A DNA stretch of 64,000 nt, from positions 196,931,511 to 196,995,510 of the forward strand of contig OY986437.1 of the NCBI GenBank assembly GCA_963920525.1, read 5' to 3'. The notes beneath the pieces are model-generated. The model made no database searches. It had not been told where the DNA came from and saw only the letters and a list, made by a program, of their open reading frames with translations. Below, one piece after another: positions 52,622 to 63,723 of this stretch. How positions within the stretch are numbered: the first letter of the stretch is position 1; every line of letters begins with the position of its first letter. The position numbers were made by a program, and so were the translations under genes. Source of the DNA: Dichetophora obliterata. Taxonomy: Eukaryota; Arthropoda; Insecta; Diptera; Sciomyzidae.

Positions 52622-52884
52622 CAAAAAACATTCTGTCTGAGCTGGAGTTTGAACCTCCGTTCTTTAGCTTACGTGCTACGAACTCCACCAGTAGGCTACA
52701 GCTACTTTACAATCATACAGTTCCTTATATTCTGCAGTTGTTCAACAAGCCGGTAAAAATAAAATTCTGTCTGAGCTGGGGTTTGAACCTCAGCTCTTTA
52801 CCTTACAGGCCACGTACTCCACCAGTAAGCTACAGCCACTTTACAATCATACAATTCCTTATATTCTGTAGTCGTTCGGCAAAC
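52622..52884 (-). repeat. Two tandem tRNA-like units (SINE-type)
   Basis: Two units of about 138 bp. Minus strand: TAGCCTACTGGTGGAGTTCG with the B box GAGGTTCAAACTCC, and a second copy with GAGGTTCAAACCCC. Each ends in CTGTCTGAGCTGG when read on +. The linker TTTACAATCATACA.TTCCTT is shared. Confidence 0.7.
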
Positions 52885-53095
52885 CAGGCTGAACGATTTC
52901 GGTTTTAAATTTTGTAAAATCTTCTAATAACTCGTACATTGTACGAATAATTCGTAAGGTCAACTTACGAATGCATTTTTTCTACTAATATTATTTTTCA
53001 TTCATAGGAAGTACGAAAGCATTAGCAAATACTACGAATGTAATGAAAAAAATTACGAAGCTATTCATACAAATAATTTACGAATATTATTATTA

Positions 53096-54031
53096 GGGGA
53101 GAGTGCCCACCAACTGGCACTGCCCAGCTACTGGCACCCCTCAGTTCTGTCGTTCGTGGCGATGACAGCGAAAATGTGGTTAGTGTCAAAGTGTCATCTC
53201 ATTAAGCGTACACTTTTCATAAATAATTGAGTTGTATGCACGTGTTGCTGTAGTCGCACGGTCATCGAAAAGTAAAAAATACGAAAAAATAGAGGCTGAT
53301 GTAATATGTATTACCTTTGTTAAGTGAATTTTCAAGGGTTTTTCATCAATATAAAAAGGCAAATGTGAATGAAATTCTTAGTTTGTCTTTTATTCTTCAC
53401 GCTTTCGATCAGAAATCGACCATTATTGTGAAATGGAAAGAAATATTTGGCTTTATGTCGGAATAACATCAGTGCCCACCTTTGACGCTACATCGTGCAA
53501 ACATCGTGCAAGCGTACGATTGCCATTGTTATGATTGGGAATGGTGTTCAAAATGATTTTGAATTGTATTACCGATTCACATCCCGATTATAGCGGTTCT
53601 GAATGAGGCGGAAGCTAAAAACAGATAAACATTATTATAACCCATTTTTACTTAATTTGTTTTACTTAATTCCATTTATGTTCCTAATAAAATCTCACAA
53701 ATATTTTTTTCGGTTCAAATGATCAGTGTGATGTACCACTAAAAGAATAAACAACAAAAAAAAAATTAATAAACTAGTGTTTATGCTGCATTTTCGATTG
53801 CTTACAGCGAAGTGTAAGTGGGTGCCAGTAGCTGGGCACCTTTTTTGGAGAGTCGATTTTCGAAACTCTTGCTAGATCGACTGCCAAAATCGTATTTTTG
53901 AGTTCCGTTTGAAATTCTTGTTAGCTATTGACCTCAGCTTTCAACCGAAACCAAGAGCTCCGCGAAATTATGTTTTAAACTAAAGTTATGGCCTCAAGAG
54001 CTTAGGGTGCCAGTAGGTGGGCACTCTCCCC
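53096..54031. mobile_element. 936-bp TA-flanked non-autonomous element
   Basis: The ends GGGGAGAGTGCCCACCAACT and the complement GGGGAGAGTGCCCACCTACT are inverted repeats of about 26 bp. TA lies on both sides. A third, internal copy of the phrase (GTGCCAGTAGCTGGGCACC) is near 53822. No transposase seen. Confidence 0.85.
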
Positions 54032-54224
54032 TATATGTACACAATCATTCGTACAATGCACTAATAAAAATTATTTTATATTTCCTTACGAATATCATCT
54101 GTATATAAAACGAATTTATTCGTAGATACTATTTCAGGTGTTAATAACACTTTACGAATGAATTCGTAGAGATATCACAATACAAATACTTTGTAAATTA
54201 TAAAATGAGATTTTTATTAAGTGT

Positions 54225-54249
54225 TCTTCCCACATTCAGCCCAGCTTTC
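54225..54249 (+). promoter_or_regulatory. Selector for 6.29
   Basis: TCTTCCCACATTCAGCCCAG plus CTTT; CACATTCAG core, 66 nt before the exon. Confidence 0.8.
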
Positions 54250-54314
54250 GTTTTATTTTATCAAATATGTTGTTTCATATTATTGTTAAATTTTAATTTG
54301 ATGCCTTATCTTAG

Positions 54315-54438
54315 AACCTGTTAGCAGCGTAGGCCCTAAAATAAGTGTCGAAAATCGTTTTAAGGCAGCCGAATCGCGAGTAGAGAAAAGTTTTAGCCTA
54401 TTCTGTCCGGCGCAGTCATATCCAGTGCCAATTTTTAG
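54315..54438 (+). CDS. Dscam1: Dscam1 exon 6 variant 6.29
   Basis: 124 nt, acceptor ATCTTAG, donor GTAATT. It has EPVSSVGPK (Ser for Gly), the variable block ISVENRFKAAESRVEKS, then FSLFCPAQSYPVPIFR. Confidence 0.94.
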
Positions 54439-54997
54439 GTAATTTTTAAAAATAACTCAAAAAAAGTTGAGATATTTTATCCATATTCTTTAATTTTGAA
54501 CCATTGCTTTGATGATCTTTTATGCGAGATTTATAAGATTTTAATAGATTATATTTTCTAGGTTTTTGTGAAAACTTTGTGCTATATGCAATGTTTGAAG
54601 TAATTTCTACTTTTACGTCATAATTCACTCGATTTATCAACTCTGTTTTGACTACTATCAAAATCCATGAATCTTTTTGTAAAAGTGTTGATAACTTTTA
54701 TTGCTAATTAAGTTGAATCCTGTGTATTAATTCTTGAGCCTAACTTTAGAAAAAAGATATTCCGAAGCTAAGTATTCTTTGAATATCCAATCCCGTAGAG
54801 CTTGCCTTTCAATATTGTATTCATATTTTAGTAGTAGCCACCTGACTAAAGTTATAGGTACTTAAGTTATACCACAAAAACAAATTTTTTTAATCTAACA
54901 AATTTTTAAAGAGCTCTTTTTATCTAATATGTCATGTCTTTTGTGTATTAATTATTAGGTCTACAATGTTTCATTGAAATCTTTGACCCATTGTTCA

Positions 54998-57525
54998 GAC
55001 CAGAGAACTGCACAAGCCTACTTGAAGTCTATTTCAAGTACTTGCTTGAAATACAAGTTCAAGCTAGCTTAAGCTTGATAATTTCGAATCAAGTATAGCT
55101 TGTATTTGAATATAAATAGACAGATTGCGACTTGCAAGTATGCTAGCTTACAAGCGAACGGCACGAAGTTTCAGGTAAAGGAAAGCTTGATGCCTTTGAC
55201 AAAAAGCTTGAAAAGCTTGAAATTGAAGGCAAGTACAGGGTCCGCCATATAACGTTTTTTTTTTCAACTAGTGCTTATTATCCTTCCGCTGAACGAATAT
55301 GGTTGTGTATACGCTTGAACAATGCTGAGAAGTGGGCCTGCGATCGACTTACAGAAGATGCCGATTTTGCCAAAAAAATCATCTTTTCAAATTAAGCTCA
55401 TTTTGATCTTGGCGGGTATGTAAACAAGCAAAATTGTCGCATTTGGGGCACAGCAAACCCGCACGCATACATTGAAAAGCCGCTTCACCCAAAACGAGTC
55501 GCTGTTTGGTGCGGATTTCGGTCTAGAGGCATAATTGGGCCATTTTTCTTGGAAAATGAGCAAGGAGTGGCCGTTACAGTCAATGGCGATCGTTATCGGG
55601 CCATCTTGAACGAATTTCTGTTCACAAAAATTGAAGAGGAGGACATAGGCAACATTTGGTTTCAAAGGACGGCGCTACGTGCCACACAGCCGAAGCTACA
55701 CTCGATGTTTTGCGCTCTGTTTTTGAAGATCGCATTATCAGCCGCAGAGCTGATGTCGTTTGGCCACCTCTGAGCTGCGATTTGACACCGTTGGACTATT
55801 ATTTGTGGGGTGCCCTTAAAGATAAGTGTTACGCCGACAAGCCAGAGAGAATTGACGCTTTAAAGGGCAATATTCGTGAAGCCATTGGTGAAATACAGCT
55901 GCACACAATCGATAATGTGCTTAAAAATTGGACCGATCGTGTAGGCTACTGCATGGCCAGCCGAGGCAGCCATTTGAATAAAATTATTTTCCATTATTAA
56001 CCGGAAGAATTTTACTTTCAAATAACAAAAGAAATTTGTGAAAATATTCAGTAGTTTTTTTTTATAGAATTTTCAAAAAAAAAAAAAGTTAATGGCGGAC
56101 CCTGTATTCAATTAAAGCAATTATCCAAAAAATTCAATGAGCTTGTATAGGAAAAGCTTAAGCGTATTATGACTTGTAAGGGTTCTGTGGACTCCGTGGT
56201 TAGCAGTTTTAGGGGGTAGATGATTTAGGATCTGATGTCAGAATTTAAAATTCAAGATGGCGGATAGAGTTGCCACCTTGATTTTTTTGGTATTTTTTCG
56301 AATTCTTTTAATTTTGAAATTCTCACAACGGATTTGATTTCGAATATATTGTCAGTTTTAAAATTTAAGATGGAGGCTAGGGCTTCCACCAAAACTTTTA
56401 CCACAGTATTGCCACCTAATAATATGTATTTTTAAGAGTTTTAAACATCATAGATTTCGAATCTAAAGTCAGAATTTTAAAATTCAAGATGGTGGATAGG
56501 GTTGCCACCTTAATTTTTTGTATTTTTATGAATTCGGGGCTAGCAAAAAAATGGTATACCAAAAATGGGTCGCTGAATCCGAATCCGTGGTCAGAATTTC
56601 AAAATTATAAAATTTTGAAATAATAGGGTTGCCACCTAATAATATGTATTTTTAAGAATTTTAAACATAATTTAACAGTGTTAGGGTGTCACTGATTTCG
56701 AATCTGAAGTCAGAATTTTAAAATTCAAGATGGTGGATAGGGTTTCCACCTTAATTGTTTTATTTTTGCGTATTCATTTATATTTTCAAAAGTAAAAGCA
56801 AACCTATTATTTCAAAATTTTATAATTTTGAACTTCTGAGCACGGATTCAGATTAAGCGACCCATTTTTGGTGTACAATTTTTTTTGCCAGCCCCGAATT
56901 CATAAAAATACAAAAAATTAAGGTGGAAACTCTGTTCACATCTTGAATTTTAAAATTCTGACTTTAGATTCGAAATCAGCGATTTCTTAAAACTGAATAA
57001 TGGTGTTTAAAACTCTTAAAAATACATATATTAGGTGGCAATACTGTGGAAAAAATTTAAGTGGCAACCCTATCCACTGTCTTGAATTTTAAATTCTCAC
57101 TTCAGATTCGAAACCAGCGACCACTTAACACTGTTAAATGATGTTTAAAATTCTTTAACATACATATTATTAGGTGGCAACCCTATTATTTCAAAATTTT
57201 ATAATTTTTAAGTTCTGACCATGGATTCGGATTCAGCGAAAAAATTTTATCCTTTAGTTTGCGCCAGCCCAGAATTCGTAAAAATAAAAAAATTAAGGTG
57301 GCAACCCTAACCTTTATCTTAAATCTTAAAACTGTGGCATTATATTCAAAATCAAATCCGTTGTCAAAATTAAGAATATGACTTATATTTTTGCAAGCTG
57401 GCTAAAGCTTGCTTTTTCAAGTTTGGATACAAACTTGAATTCAAGTACTTGAAAAGGCTTGAACCATATGAATTCAAGTACTTGAAAAGGCTTGAACTTC
57501 AAGTAGGCTTGTAAAGTTCGTTGGG
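54998..57525. mobile_element. 2.5-kb foldback element carrying a mariner copy
   Basis: The outer arms are rich in CAAGTACTTGAAAAGGCTTG-like text. Left (about 55010) and right (about 57515) ends share ACAAGCCTACTTGAAGT in opposite orientation. The interior 56180-57390 is a large imperfect palindrome: AAGATGGTGGATAGGGTTGC plus CACCTT repeats on the left, complements on the right. A mariner-like copy sits in the left half. A fragment of the same phrase occurs at 59797-59830. Confidence 0.7.
55236..56104 (+). mobile_element. Tc1/mariner-type element, internally deleted
   Basis: The inverted ends CAGGGTCCGCCAT and ATGGCGGACCCTG are flanked by TA on both sides. The + strand carries the C-terminal half of a transposase: DLGGYVNKQNCRIWG, then HPKRVAVWCG, the second catalytic region DGATCHTAEATLD, and PPLSCDLTPLDYYLWG with the third acidic residue (open frame 55656-56000). 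The first catalytic region is destroyed (D to N, then a stop), and a 1-nt frameshift lies at about 55670. Inactive. Same sense as Dscam1. Confidence 0.88.
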
Positions 57526-57539
57526 TCAGACCTCATATA

Positions 57540-58080
57540 GATATTTTACTTATATGAATTTTTGTACTTTCATAGCAGTTTTTCAAAAATTAACAGTCAT
57601 TTGAACTGAATGATTTGAATATGGACACTTTATTTATTTTATTGGCATCTCTAGCTTTTTTGTCTGTGATTATTTTTTTAAAAAAATAAATCTTGAACTT
57701 GTTTAAAAGTTTTGTATGTAAAGAAACATTTTGTATTTTTCATCTATTTTTATACAAAAAAAAAATATGCAAAAATCAATTCTTATTTCAACCTTCTAAC
57801 CACGAATTTAGCGAACTAAGGATTGATATAGTTTACTCAATATTTTCGATAGATGAATGCTGTAGATCTTTTAATAATTAAATAAAAAAATATTGTGAAA
57901 ATTTGTTTCGAGAGAAGAGTTATTGAGAATTGTTTTTAGGGTCATTATAAGATCAAATAAATTTAATCTTCAGATTTTATTTAATCTTCACAACTTTGTT
58001 AAATATAATGATGACGATTTGATTTTTATTATATCTGAATAAAATAAAAACATTTTTTATGGATAACAAGTTATATTTAC
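57540..58080. other. AT-rich intron DNA
   Basis: No coding region or clear repeat. Confidence 0.5.
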
Positions 58081-58753
58081 ACAGCCCTATTCTGGCAAAG
58101 TAACAATTGTTACCCAGTATTTTTAATATTTCTATGTGTTTGTTGTAATTTTTGTGTTCAAAATAAAATTTTAAGCTCAAAAAACACAATATTTTTTTGA
58201 ATAAAATTGTCACTATCTGAAAAGCAGGTTACAATTTTTAGCAAAATTTATTATTTTTGATCTTACAACAAACACATAGAAATATTAAAAATACTGGGTA
58301 ACTATTCTGCCATCATTAGAAAGAGTGCGGCATCTAGCATGAAAATCAAAATCCGTTCAATTGTTTTTTCGTAATCATCTTTCTTTCATCTTCAAGAATA
58401 TAAAATAAAAATTGCAATTTTTTTGCTCAATTTCTAAATATTTTTACCTGAAATGCATATTAATATAAATGTGATAATTTAAATTTATAGAAAAAACAAT
58501 AAAAAAAGCGGCAACTGCTGCGTTTGATCCACAGTTTTTGCAATTTTAATAAAATCGGTAAAATAGCATTAATTTTAAAAACAAACTGGACTTAACTATT
58601 CTTAAGAACCAAATATTTACAATGATCTAAACCCTACTCAGTGCTTTTTAGATAAATTACAGTAAGTCGTTTATTTCAGAATATTGAAATATGTAGATAC
58701 CGCACTCTTCCTTATGACGTCAGTATTGTTAATTTGCCAAAATAGGGCAGTTA
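58081..58753. mobile_element. Second copy of the CAGCCCTATTCTGGC MITE, split by a nested MITE
   Basis: The left end ACAGCCCTATTCTGGCAAAG is intact. The right inverted repeat is split: its inner part (ATACTGGGTAAC) ends at 58302 and its outer part (TATTGTTAATTTGCCAAAAT plus AGGGCAG) starts at 58724. The interior matches copy 1 (42018-42287). Confidence 0.8.
58307..58723. mobile_element. 417-bp MITE nested in the MITE above
   Basis: The ends CTGCCATCATTAGAAAGAGT plus GCGG and the complement of CTGACGTCATAAGGAAGAGT plus GCGG are imperfect inverted repeats. TATT flanks both sides (58303-58306 and 58724-58727), a likely target duplication. Confidence 0.7.
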
Positions 58754-58798
58754 TACTACTACTCTATTTCAAGTATTGAAAGCCAATTTCTAACAGAT

Positions 58799-58820
58799 CA
58801 AATCCGACATTCAGGCAAGG
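58799..58820 (+). promoter_or_regulatory. Selector for 6.30
   Basis: CAAATCCGACATTCAGGCAA plus GG; ATCC.ACATTCAGGCA follows the consensus closely. Confidence 0.82.
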
Positions 58821-58866
58821 CTTTTTTGTAATTAAGCATGAAGTACTTAAATATTTTTTTTTCTAG

Positions 58867-58990
58867 AGCCTGTTGGGAGCGTTAGCCCAAAATTCAATGC
58901 CAATGACGAGCTGACGATGGTTCGCTCGCGTCTTCAGCAGGCTGTAACGCTGCTGTGTCCGTTGCAGGCTTTTCCAGTGCCTTTGTTTAG
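58867..58990 (+). CDS. Dscam1: Dscam1 exon 6 variant 6.30
   Basis: 124 nt, acceptor TTTCTAG, donor GTAATA. It has EPVGSVSPK, the variable block FNANDELTMVRSRLQQA, then VTLLCPLQAFPVPLFR. CPLQ in place of CPAQ is unique to this variant. Confidence 0.94.
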
Positions 58991-59104
58991 GTAATAATTT
59001 AATATATTTTTTTTTGTAACGGGTACCTTACGAACAACATGCAGGCACTATAACTACTATTTATAATGTAACAATAAATCCACCAATAAATGCTTTATTC
59101 ATAG

Positions 59105-59228
59105 AACCAGTTGGCAGCGTTAGTCCCCGTCTAACCTCGGGAGATAATCTTCGTAATCTCGATATGCCCACAGGCAGCAGCATAACGCTTCTCTGTCCAG
59201 CTCAAGCATTTCCAGTGCCAATTTTTAG
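59105..59228 (+). CDS. Dscam1: Dscam1 exon 6 variant 6.31
   Basis: 124 nt, acceptor TTCATAG, donor GTAAAG. It has EPVGSVSPR, the variable block LTSGDNLRNLDMPTGSS, then ITLLCPAQAFPVPIFR. The LTSGD start links it to 6.3 and 6.6 at the other end of the cluster. Only a weak selector-like AACATGCAGGCACTAT is seen near 59038. Confidence 0.95.
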
Positions 59229-59272
59229 GTAAAGCTCAAACCAATTGAAAAACCTATTTCTCAAGAAAGACT

Positions 59273-59300
59273 CTTACCCAAATTAATTCAGGCAGTTTCA
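59273..59300 (+). promoter_or_regulatory. Selector for 6.32
   Basis: TACCCAAATTAATTCAGGCA plus GTTT; ATTCAGGCAGTTT is exact, the CCCAA part is spaced out. Confidence 0.8.
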
Positions 59301-59408
59301 CAAAATCTTAGCCTGTATCTGAAGTAATTTCTATTTTAATTCCAAGAAATTTTATTGTAAAATGCCTTATACTTATGGTTAAAGTTGAAATTTTTCTAAA
59401 AACCTTAG

Positions 59409-59532
59409 AACCCATCAGTGGAGCCGCACCACGTGTAGCCCTGATACAAAAAACCGGTCTCGAATTTGTTCGCCAAACAGGCACTGTTGCCATCATGTGT
59501 CCAGCACAGGGCTTTCCTGTGCCTAATTTTAG
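59409..59532 (+). CDS. Dscam1: Dscam1 exon 6 variant 6.32 (last in window)
   Basis: 124 nt, acceptor ACCTTAG, donor GTGAGT (full consensus, unlike most of the cluster). It has EPISGAAPR, the most divergent start, then VALIQKTGLEFVRQTGT and VAIMCPAQGFPVPNFR. Position, divergence and strong donor suggest it is the terminal variant of the array. Confidence 0.94.
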
Positions 59533-59829
59533 GTGAGTCAATTTTCGAAATAAAAAAATTAAATAATTTCCTAGGACACGTCCCACAGGTGGCTGAGCTC
59601 CATAAAAAAGTTTCAATAAATAGAAGGATTCGTCGTAAACCAATAAAATTTGACACTTAAGTTGAAATAAACAAAATGAGGTCACGTATAGAAATATTTT
59701 TAAATCCGCTACCAACCACGCCTACCTCTCACATAAGACAACAATTTAAAAAGCAATATTTTTTTTGTTATTGAGCCTGTATAAAAACCACTTTAAAATT
59801 CAAGATGGTGGATAGGGTTTCCACCTTAG
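59533..59829. other. Start of intron after 6.32
   Basis: No exon 7 sequence. Ends in a fragment of the AAGATGGTGGATAGGGTTTC repeat also found at 56180-57390. Confidence 0.5.
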
Positions 59830-60172
59830 CGGGTCGAAATTTCCCTTACAAAAATTGCCCTTGACAAAATTCACCCTCACAAAATTTCCATTTCCAAAAC
59901 TGTACCTTTTTAAAATTTACCTTTTTTTAAATTGTAGTTTATTAAATTACCCTTTACGAAATTGCCCCTTTTACGAAAAACCGCGCGCTTTTCCACAGTA
60001 TTAACATATTATTTTTTAATTTTTTTTTTTTGTACGATTTCGTAAAGGTGAATTTTGTAAAGGGAAAATTTGTGAAGAGGAAATTTTGTAAGGACAATTT
60101 TAAAAAAGGCCAATTTTGAAAAGAACAATTTTGTCAATGAACTTTTGTATAAGAGCAATTTCGACCTTAACC
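59830..60172. repeat. Foldback repeat of TTTTGTAAAGG-type units
   Basis: The left half repeats CAAAATT.CC(C)TT phrases and the right half repeats the complement (AGGGAAAATTTTGT type). AGCGGGTCGAAATTTCCC pairs loosely with GCAATTTCGACCTTAA. About 340 bp. Confidence 0.6.
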
Positions 60173-61560
60173 CCTCTTAAATATATGTGTAGAATAAAAA
60201 ATTTATATATATGCCACGTTCACCTCCTATAAAAAAATCTTTCAGTGGGACATTTTTTATTTTTTTAACCAAACAAATTATATATTCGAATAAAATTTTA
60301 AGGCATTTAATGGAAAATATTAAATAAAGTTCTTAAAAAAATGTACCTATAAAAATGCGTATGACAATAAAGTTAAAAAATGATATGATTAAATTTATTG
60401 AACTATTTACATATTAATTAAATATTCAAGACATTTTTAACTAAATCAAATTCGAAGTAATAAAACAAGTTTATGAAGCTTGTGCTCGAAGCGAAATGTT
60501 CGGTTTATGAAGCAATGCCTAAAAGCATACAAAGTAAATAAAATTGTGAGCGTACTTGATTTTACGGCTGCAAAAATACTCGAAGCGCATTATGGCTTAA
60601 TTTTGTAAAACGAACGCAGTCACATGAGTTAGATTTTGTAATCTGTTAAAATATTTTTAAGGAAAATTTCAGAGAGAGATAGAGGGTTTGTTCTATATCA
60701 TATAGAAAAAACCTTAAGTGAGGTGATTTCATGAGGTCATAAGTTTTTGCCATATGTTGCGAAAATAGCTCCTATGGGAGCTATATAGCTCCTATTGGGT
60801 TATGGGCCAATAAAAACGATTATATATATATAAAATAGTAGTGCTGCGACGTGCTGATATATTTATATTCTGCTAAAAATAAAAATTTTCTTCTATTTCT
60901 TCATATTGACTTACATACAGAAGTTATTATACAAATTACAACTTAAAATAATTTTCGAGCATACAGAAATGTTTTGTAATAATGCTTTTAGTAGATAAAA
61001 AAAAAAACAGAGTGCAATATTTTTTCTCGTTTTTCTGTAATGACTCTTCAAAATTAACAATTTTAACCAATATACCAATAAAACATTATTCAAGCCTTTT
61101 TGCATTAATCGAATTTTAAGGTGTCTTCACAAAAAACCTGTGAATTATTTGTCCAAAATACTTTGCGATAATGCTAATAAGACTATTCTCTAACAACGTA
61201 AAAAAAATGCATCAAAAGAGCTCATGAATTTCGGTATTTATTTTCACTTTTCAACCACTGTGCGTCCCACAGTAAAACGCGGCCATGTAGCGAGTGGACA
61301 AAAATAGAAGGAGTTCCCGTAGCATCTTGAAATTTTGTAAGAATAAGTTTTAAAAAAGAATAGTGACTTATGCCGTCAATATAAGATTCTTGTAATCTTT
61401 AGCATAAGGATTTATTTCCTGGAATGTTAAGGAAATAAAATAAATAAAAAATAAATAAAATAGTTTTTTACACAAAATTTCACTTAAATCGAATAAATGG
61501 CACGCCTTACTTTCATGTAGGAAATTTCGTCTAAGCCTGCTCTAAAAAAGTATTTCCAAA
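60173..61560. other. AT-rich intron DNA
   Basis: No coding region or exon 7. Nothing further recognised. Confidence 0.5.
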
Positions 61561-61609
61561 AAAAGGTAAAGTGGAAGGGAAAGTCTTGAATTTCATCCCT
61601 TTCACTTTA

Positions 61610-62830
61610 ATACCTAGAAGGCATTCTTTTAACATATGCATGTCATTAAGAGAAATGCTTTCCCCAGTCTTCTCTAAGAGAACTTGAAAAAGGCATTCCA
61701 TTAATTGAAATGCTTTTTGTGGCTAGGGAGGGCTTTAAAAATCCCACGGAAAATATACCTTTTCCCGATTTTCCCGCAATTTTGGTGTTGGAAAGAGAAA
61801 TTTTTGGGTTTTGTTGGGGGCTTAAAAATTCTACGGTAAATATCCCTTTTCCTTTTTTTTTCATGGCATTTGGTGTTGGAAGTAGGAAGTGGTTGGATTT
61901 TGATGGGGTAAAATCCCACACCCAGGAAAAAATTCCACGGAAAATATCTGAAACATATATTATAATTATATATAAGTTTTGTTTTTACTTTAATTAAATT
62001 TAAATGCTATTTCAATGTCTTTGGAGCACAATTGGATCTATATAATATCTGCTGGAAGCAGTCTTCCTAAGAACGCATGTCACATTTGAAACGCATGTCA
62101 GAAAATTACAATTTTCTTCATATAAATTTGCGCTTTTTCGATAAAACCTGCGTTGAAAATGTGTTGAACAAGAGCTTTTTTCAAGCCAACTCCAAGAAAA
62201 AAAAACGTGAAAAGTCAGATATACTGACAAGAGAATGGAGCTGAATTTTTACAAGAGTCTTGCACCCTCCTCCTTGCATTATTTTAACATACGCATGTCA
62301 TTGGGGGAATGCTTTCCTTAATCTTCTTTAGAAGTGCTTGCAGAATTTTTTCAATGGAAGATTTCTTTGAGCTCTTAAATGAAAGGATTCTAGTAGCGGT
62401 TTTTGAGGAGAACTTTTTTTATTTATTTATTTATTTGTCCGATTGCTAAGCCTTAACAGGTTTTATAGCAAATTTAAAATTATAAAATAAGATATTTAAT
62501 ACAATTCAAAAATATAAGGTATGATTTTGATTGAAATAATGTATTATTAACAAACTAAAAAGTTTTAATAAGTTGCTTAAAGTGTATAACTTTATTAAAG
62601 TATAAAAATTAAAAAAAAAATAAAAAAAAGTTAAGTCAAATCAATAATATCAGAACAGCATAGCAGTTTTGGAAATGAGAAGTGTTTGGGTTTAGTTGGG
62701 GGTTTAAAAAATACACGTAAAATATCCCTTTTCCCGATTTTCACGACATATTGGTGTTTGAAGTAGGAAGTGGTTACGTTTTGTTGGAGGTTTAAAAATC
62801 TCAAGGAAAATTAAAAAATACATAAAAAAA
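61610..62830. repeat. Dispersed 85-bp-type repeats
   Basis: TTTTGTTGGGGGCTTAAAAA, AATATCCCTTTTCC and GGTGTTGGAAGTAGGAAGTG recur about three times at 61710-61930 and twice at 62680-62810. TTTTAACATATGCATGTCATT recurs at 61628 and 62282. Frames crossing them are repeat artefacts. Confidence 0.6.
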
Positions 62831-63300
62831 ATAATTCTAATTAAATGCTATTTGAATGTCTTTGAGAAGTGGTTTATGAGAATGCTTCTTGGAAGCCCGT
62901 CTTGATAAGGCTTAGAAGAAGCACAATTGGACCAGTAGAATGTCTTCTGGAAACAGTGTCCCTAAGAATGCATGTCATATTCGTAACAAAAATTTTTCTG
63001 AGGTGTGCTCTGATGTTTCTTCATTTTCGTTACATAATCTGCATGGATCTTCCTGGACCTTACCAATGATTGATAAGTGCTTATTTATCTTGGTATGTCC
63101 AGTTAAGAAACATGTGACAACTCTGATAGATATTCCACTTAAAGTAAGGAATTGTTTTGTTCTTTGGAGCGATGTGGTTGGCATGAACGTTTTTGCCTGT
63201 CTGTTACTTAGGTTTTCCTCCAGTAATGTAGTGCCTCTCTGTTAAGCCACATATTAATGTTATGGCGCATAGTGCCCCATGGTAGCCCGCAGAATGGCTC
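62830..63300 (-). mobile_element. LINE 3' fragment (Cys-rich tail)
   Basis: Minus strand: SGISIRVVTCFLTGHTKINK, then CRLCNENEETSEH (62975-63184), the post-RNase H tail seen in the two other I/LOA-type LINEs here. Stops follow. 5'-truncated and dead. Confidence 0.65.
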
Positions 63301-63647
63301 TGGGCCTATGAAGAAACGAGAAGCAATACAATTTTGTATGGAAAAAAGTATTGCTTCTCGTGACTTTCTCATCGTTGGTGTGCTTGTTCGTGATACAGAA
63401 TAATGCAGTTAATTTCATAGGTACATCACGCTGCGACAGAAAGAAAAAAAAGATGTATAGCATTGTTGTTGTGTTTTTTATGGCTGCTGTGTGCATTTTG
63501 TTGGCATTTTCTCGCTATTGATATTTTCTCGTTGGTTTCAACAGATGTTGAATAAGAAAACGTAACATAAGCAGAAACTAAACTAAGCAAAGAGAACAGC
63601 AACAAAAAAGTATGAAAGAGAGGAAACTGAGAAATTGACACTGAAAT

Positions 63648-63723
63648 CTCATCGCCTCTGTGGTGCAGTGTGCTAAAATGGACTGGCACGGCGACCACGC
63701 CCGGGTTCGATTCCCGGTGGTGA
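63648..63723 (+). repeat. tRNA-like sequence, probably a SINE head
   Basis: GTGGTGCAGTGTGCTAAAAT resembles an A box. CCGGGTTCGATTCCCGG is an exact T-arm/B box, and flanking bases can form a weak acceptor stem (ATCGCCT with TGGTGAT). The length of about 74 nt suits a tRNA, but I find no sound D arm or anticodon stem, so a tRNA-derived SINE or tRNA pseudogene is more likely. Confidence 0.5.

Larger units (their letters stand above)
52430..54190. repeat. ACGAAT-rich palindromic element with nested insertions
   Basis: Both flanks (52480-52590 and 54040-54190) are dense in TTACGAATA and TATTCGTA, running in opposite senses, as in a MITE-type foldback. The centre holds two tRNA-like units and a later 936-bp insertion. 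Outer ends not exactly defined. Confidence 0.6.
18324..59532 (+). other. Dscam1: Dscam1 exon 6 cluster (32 variants found, one broken)
   Basis: Thirty-two exons are found. Thirty are exactly 124 nt, 6.5 is 127 nt and 6.4 is 132 nt and frameshifted. All start with two bases completing a Glu codon (one Gly) and nearly all end in AG or CG, completing an Arg codon with exon 7. Each encodes the first half of Ig3, including its first cysteine in CPAQ. Drosophila melanogaster has 48. The long gaps here are filled by transposons, and variants may have been lost there. Confidence 0.93.

Noticed and set aside
63648..63723. Functional tRNA gene
   Set aside because: The T arm is good, but the D arm and anticodon stem do not form and the acceptor stem has a mismatch and a wobble.
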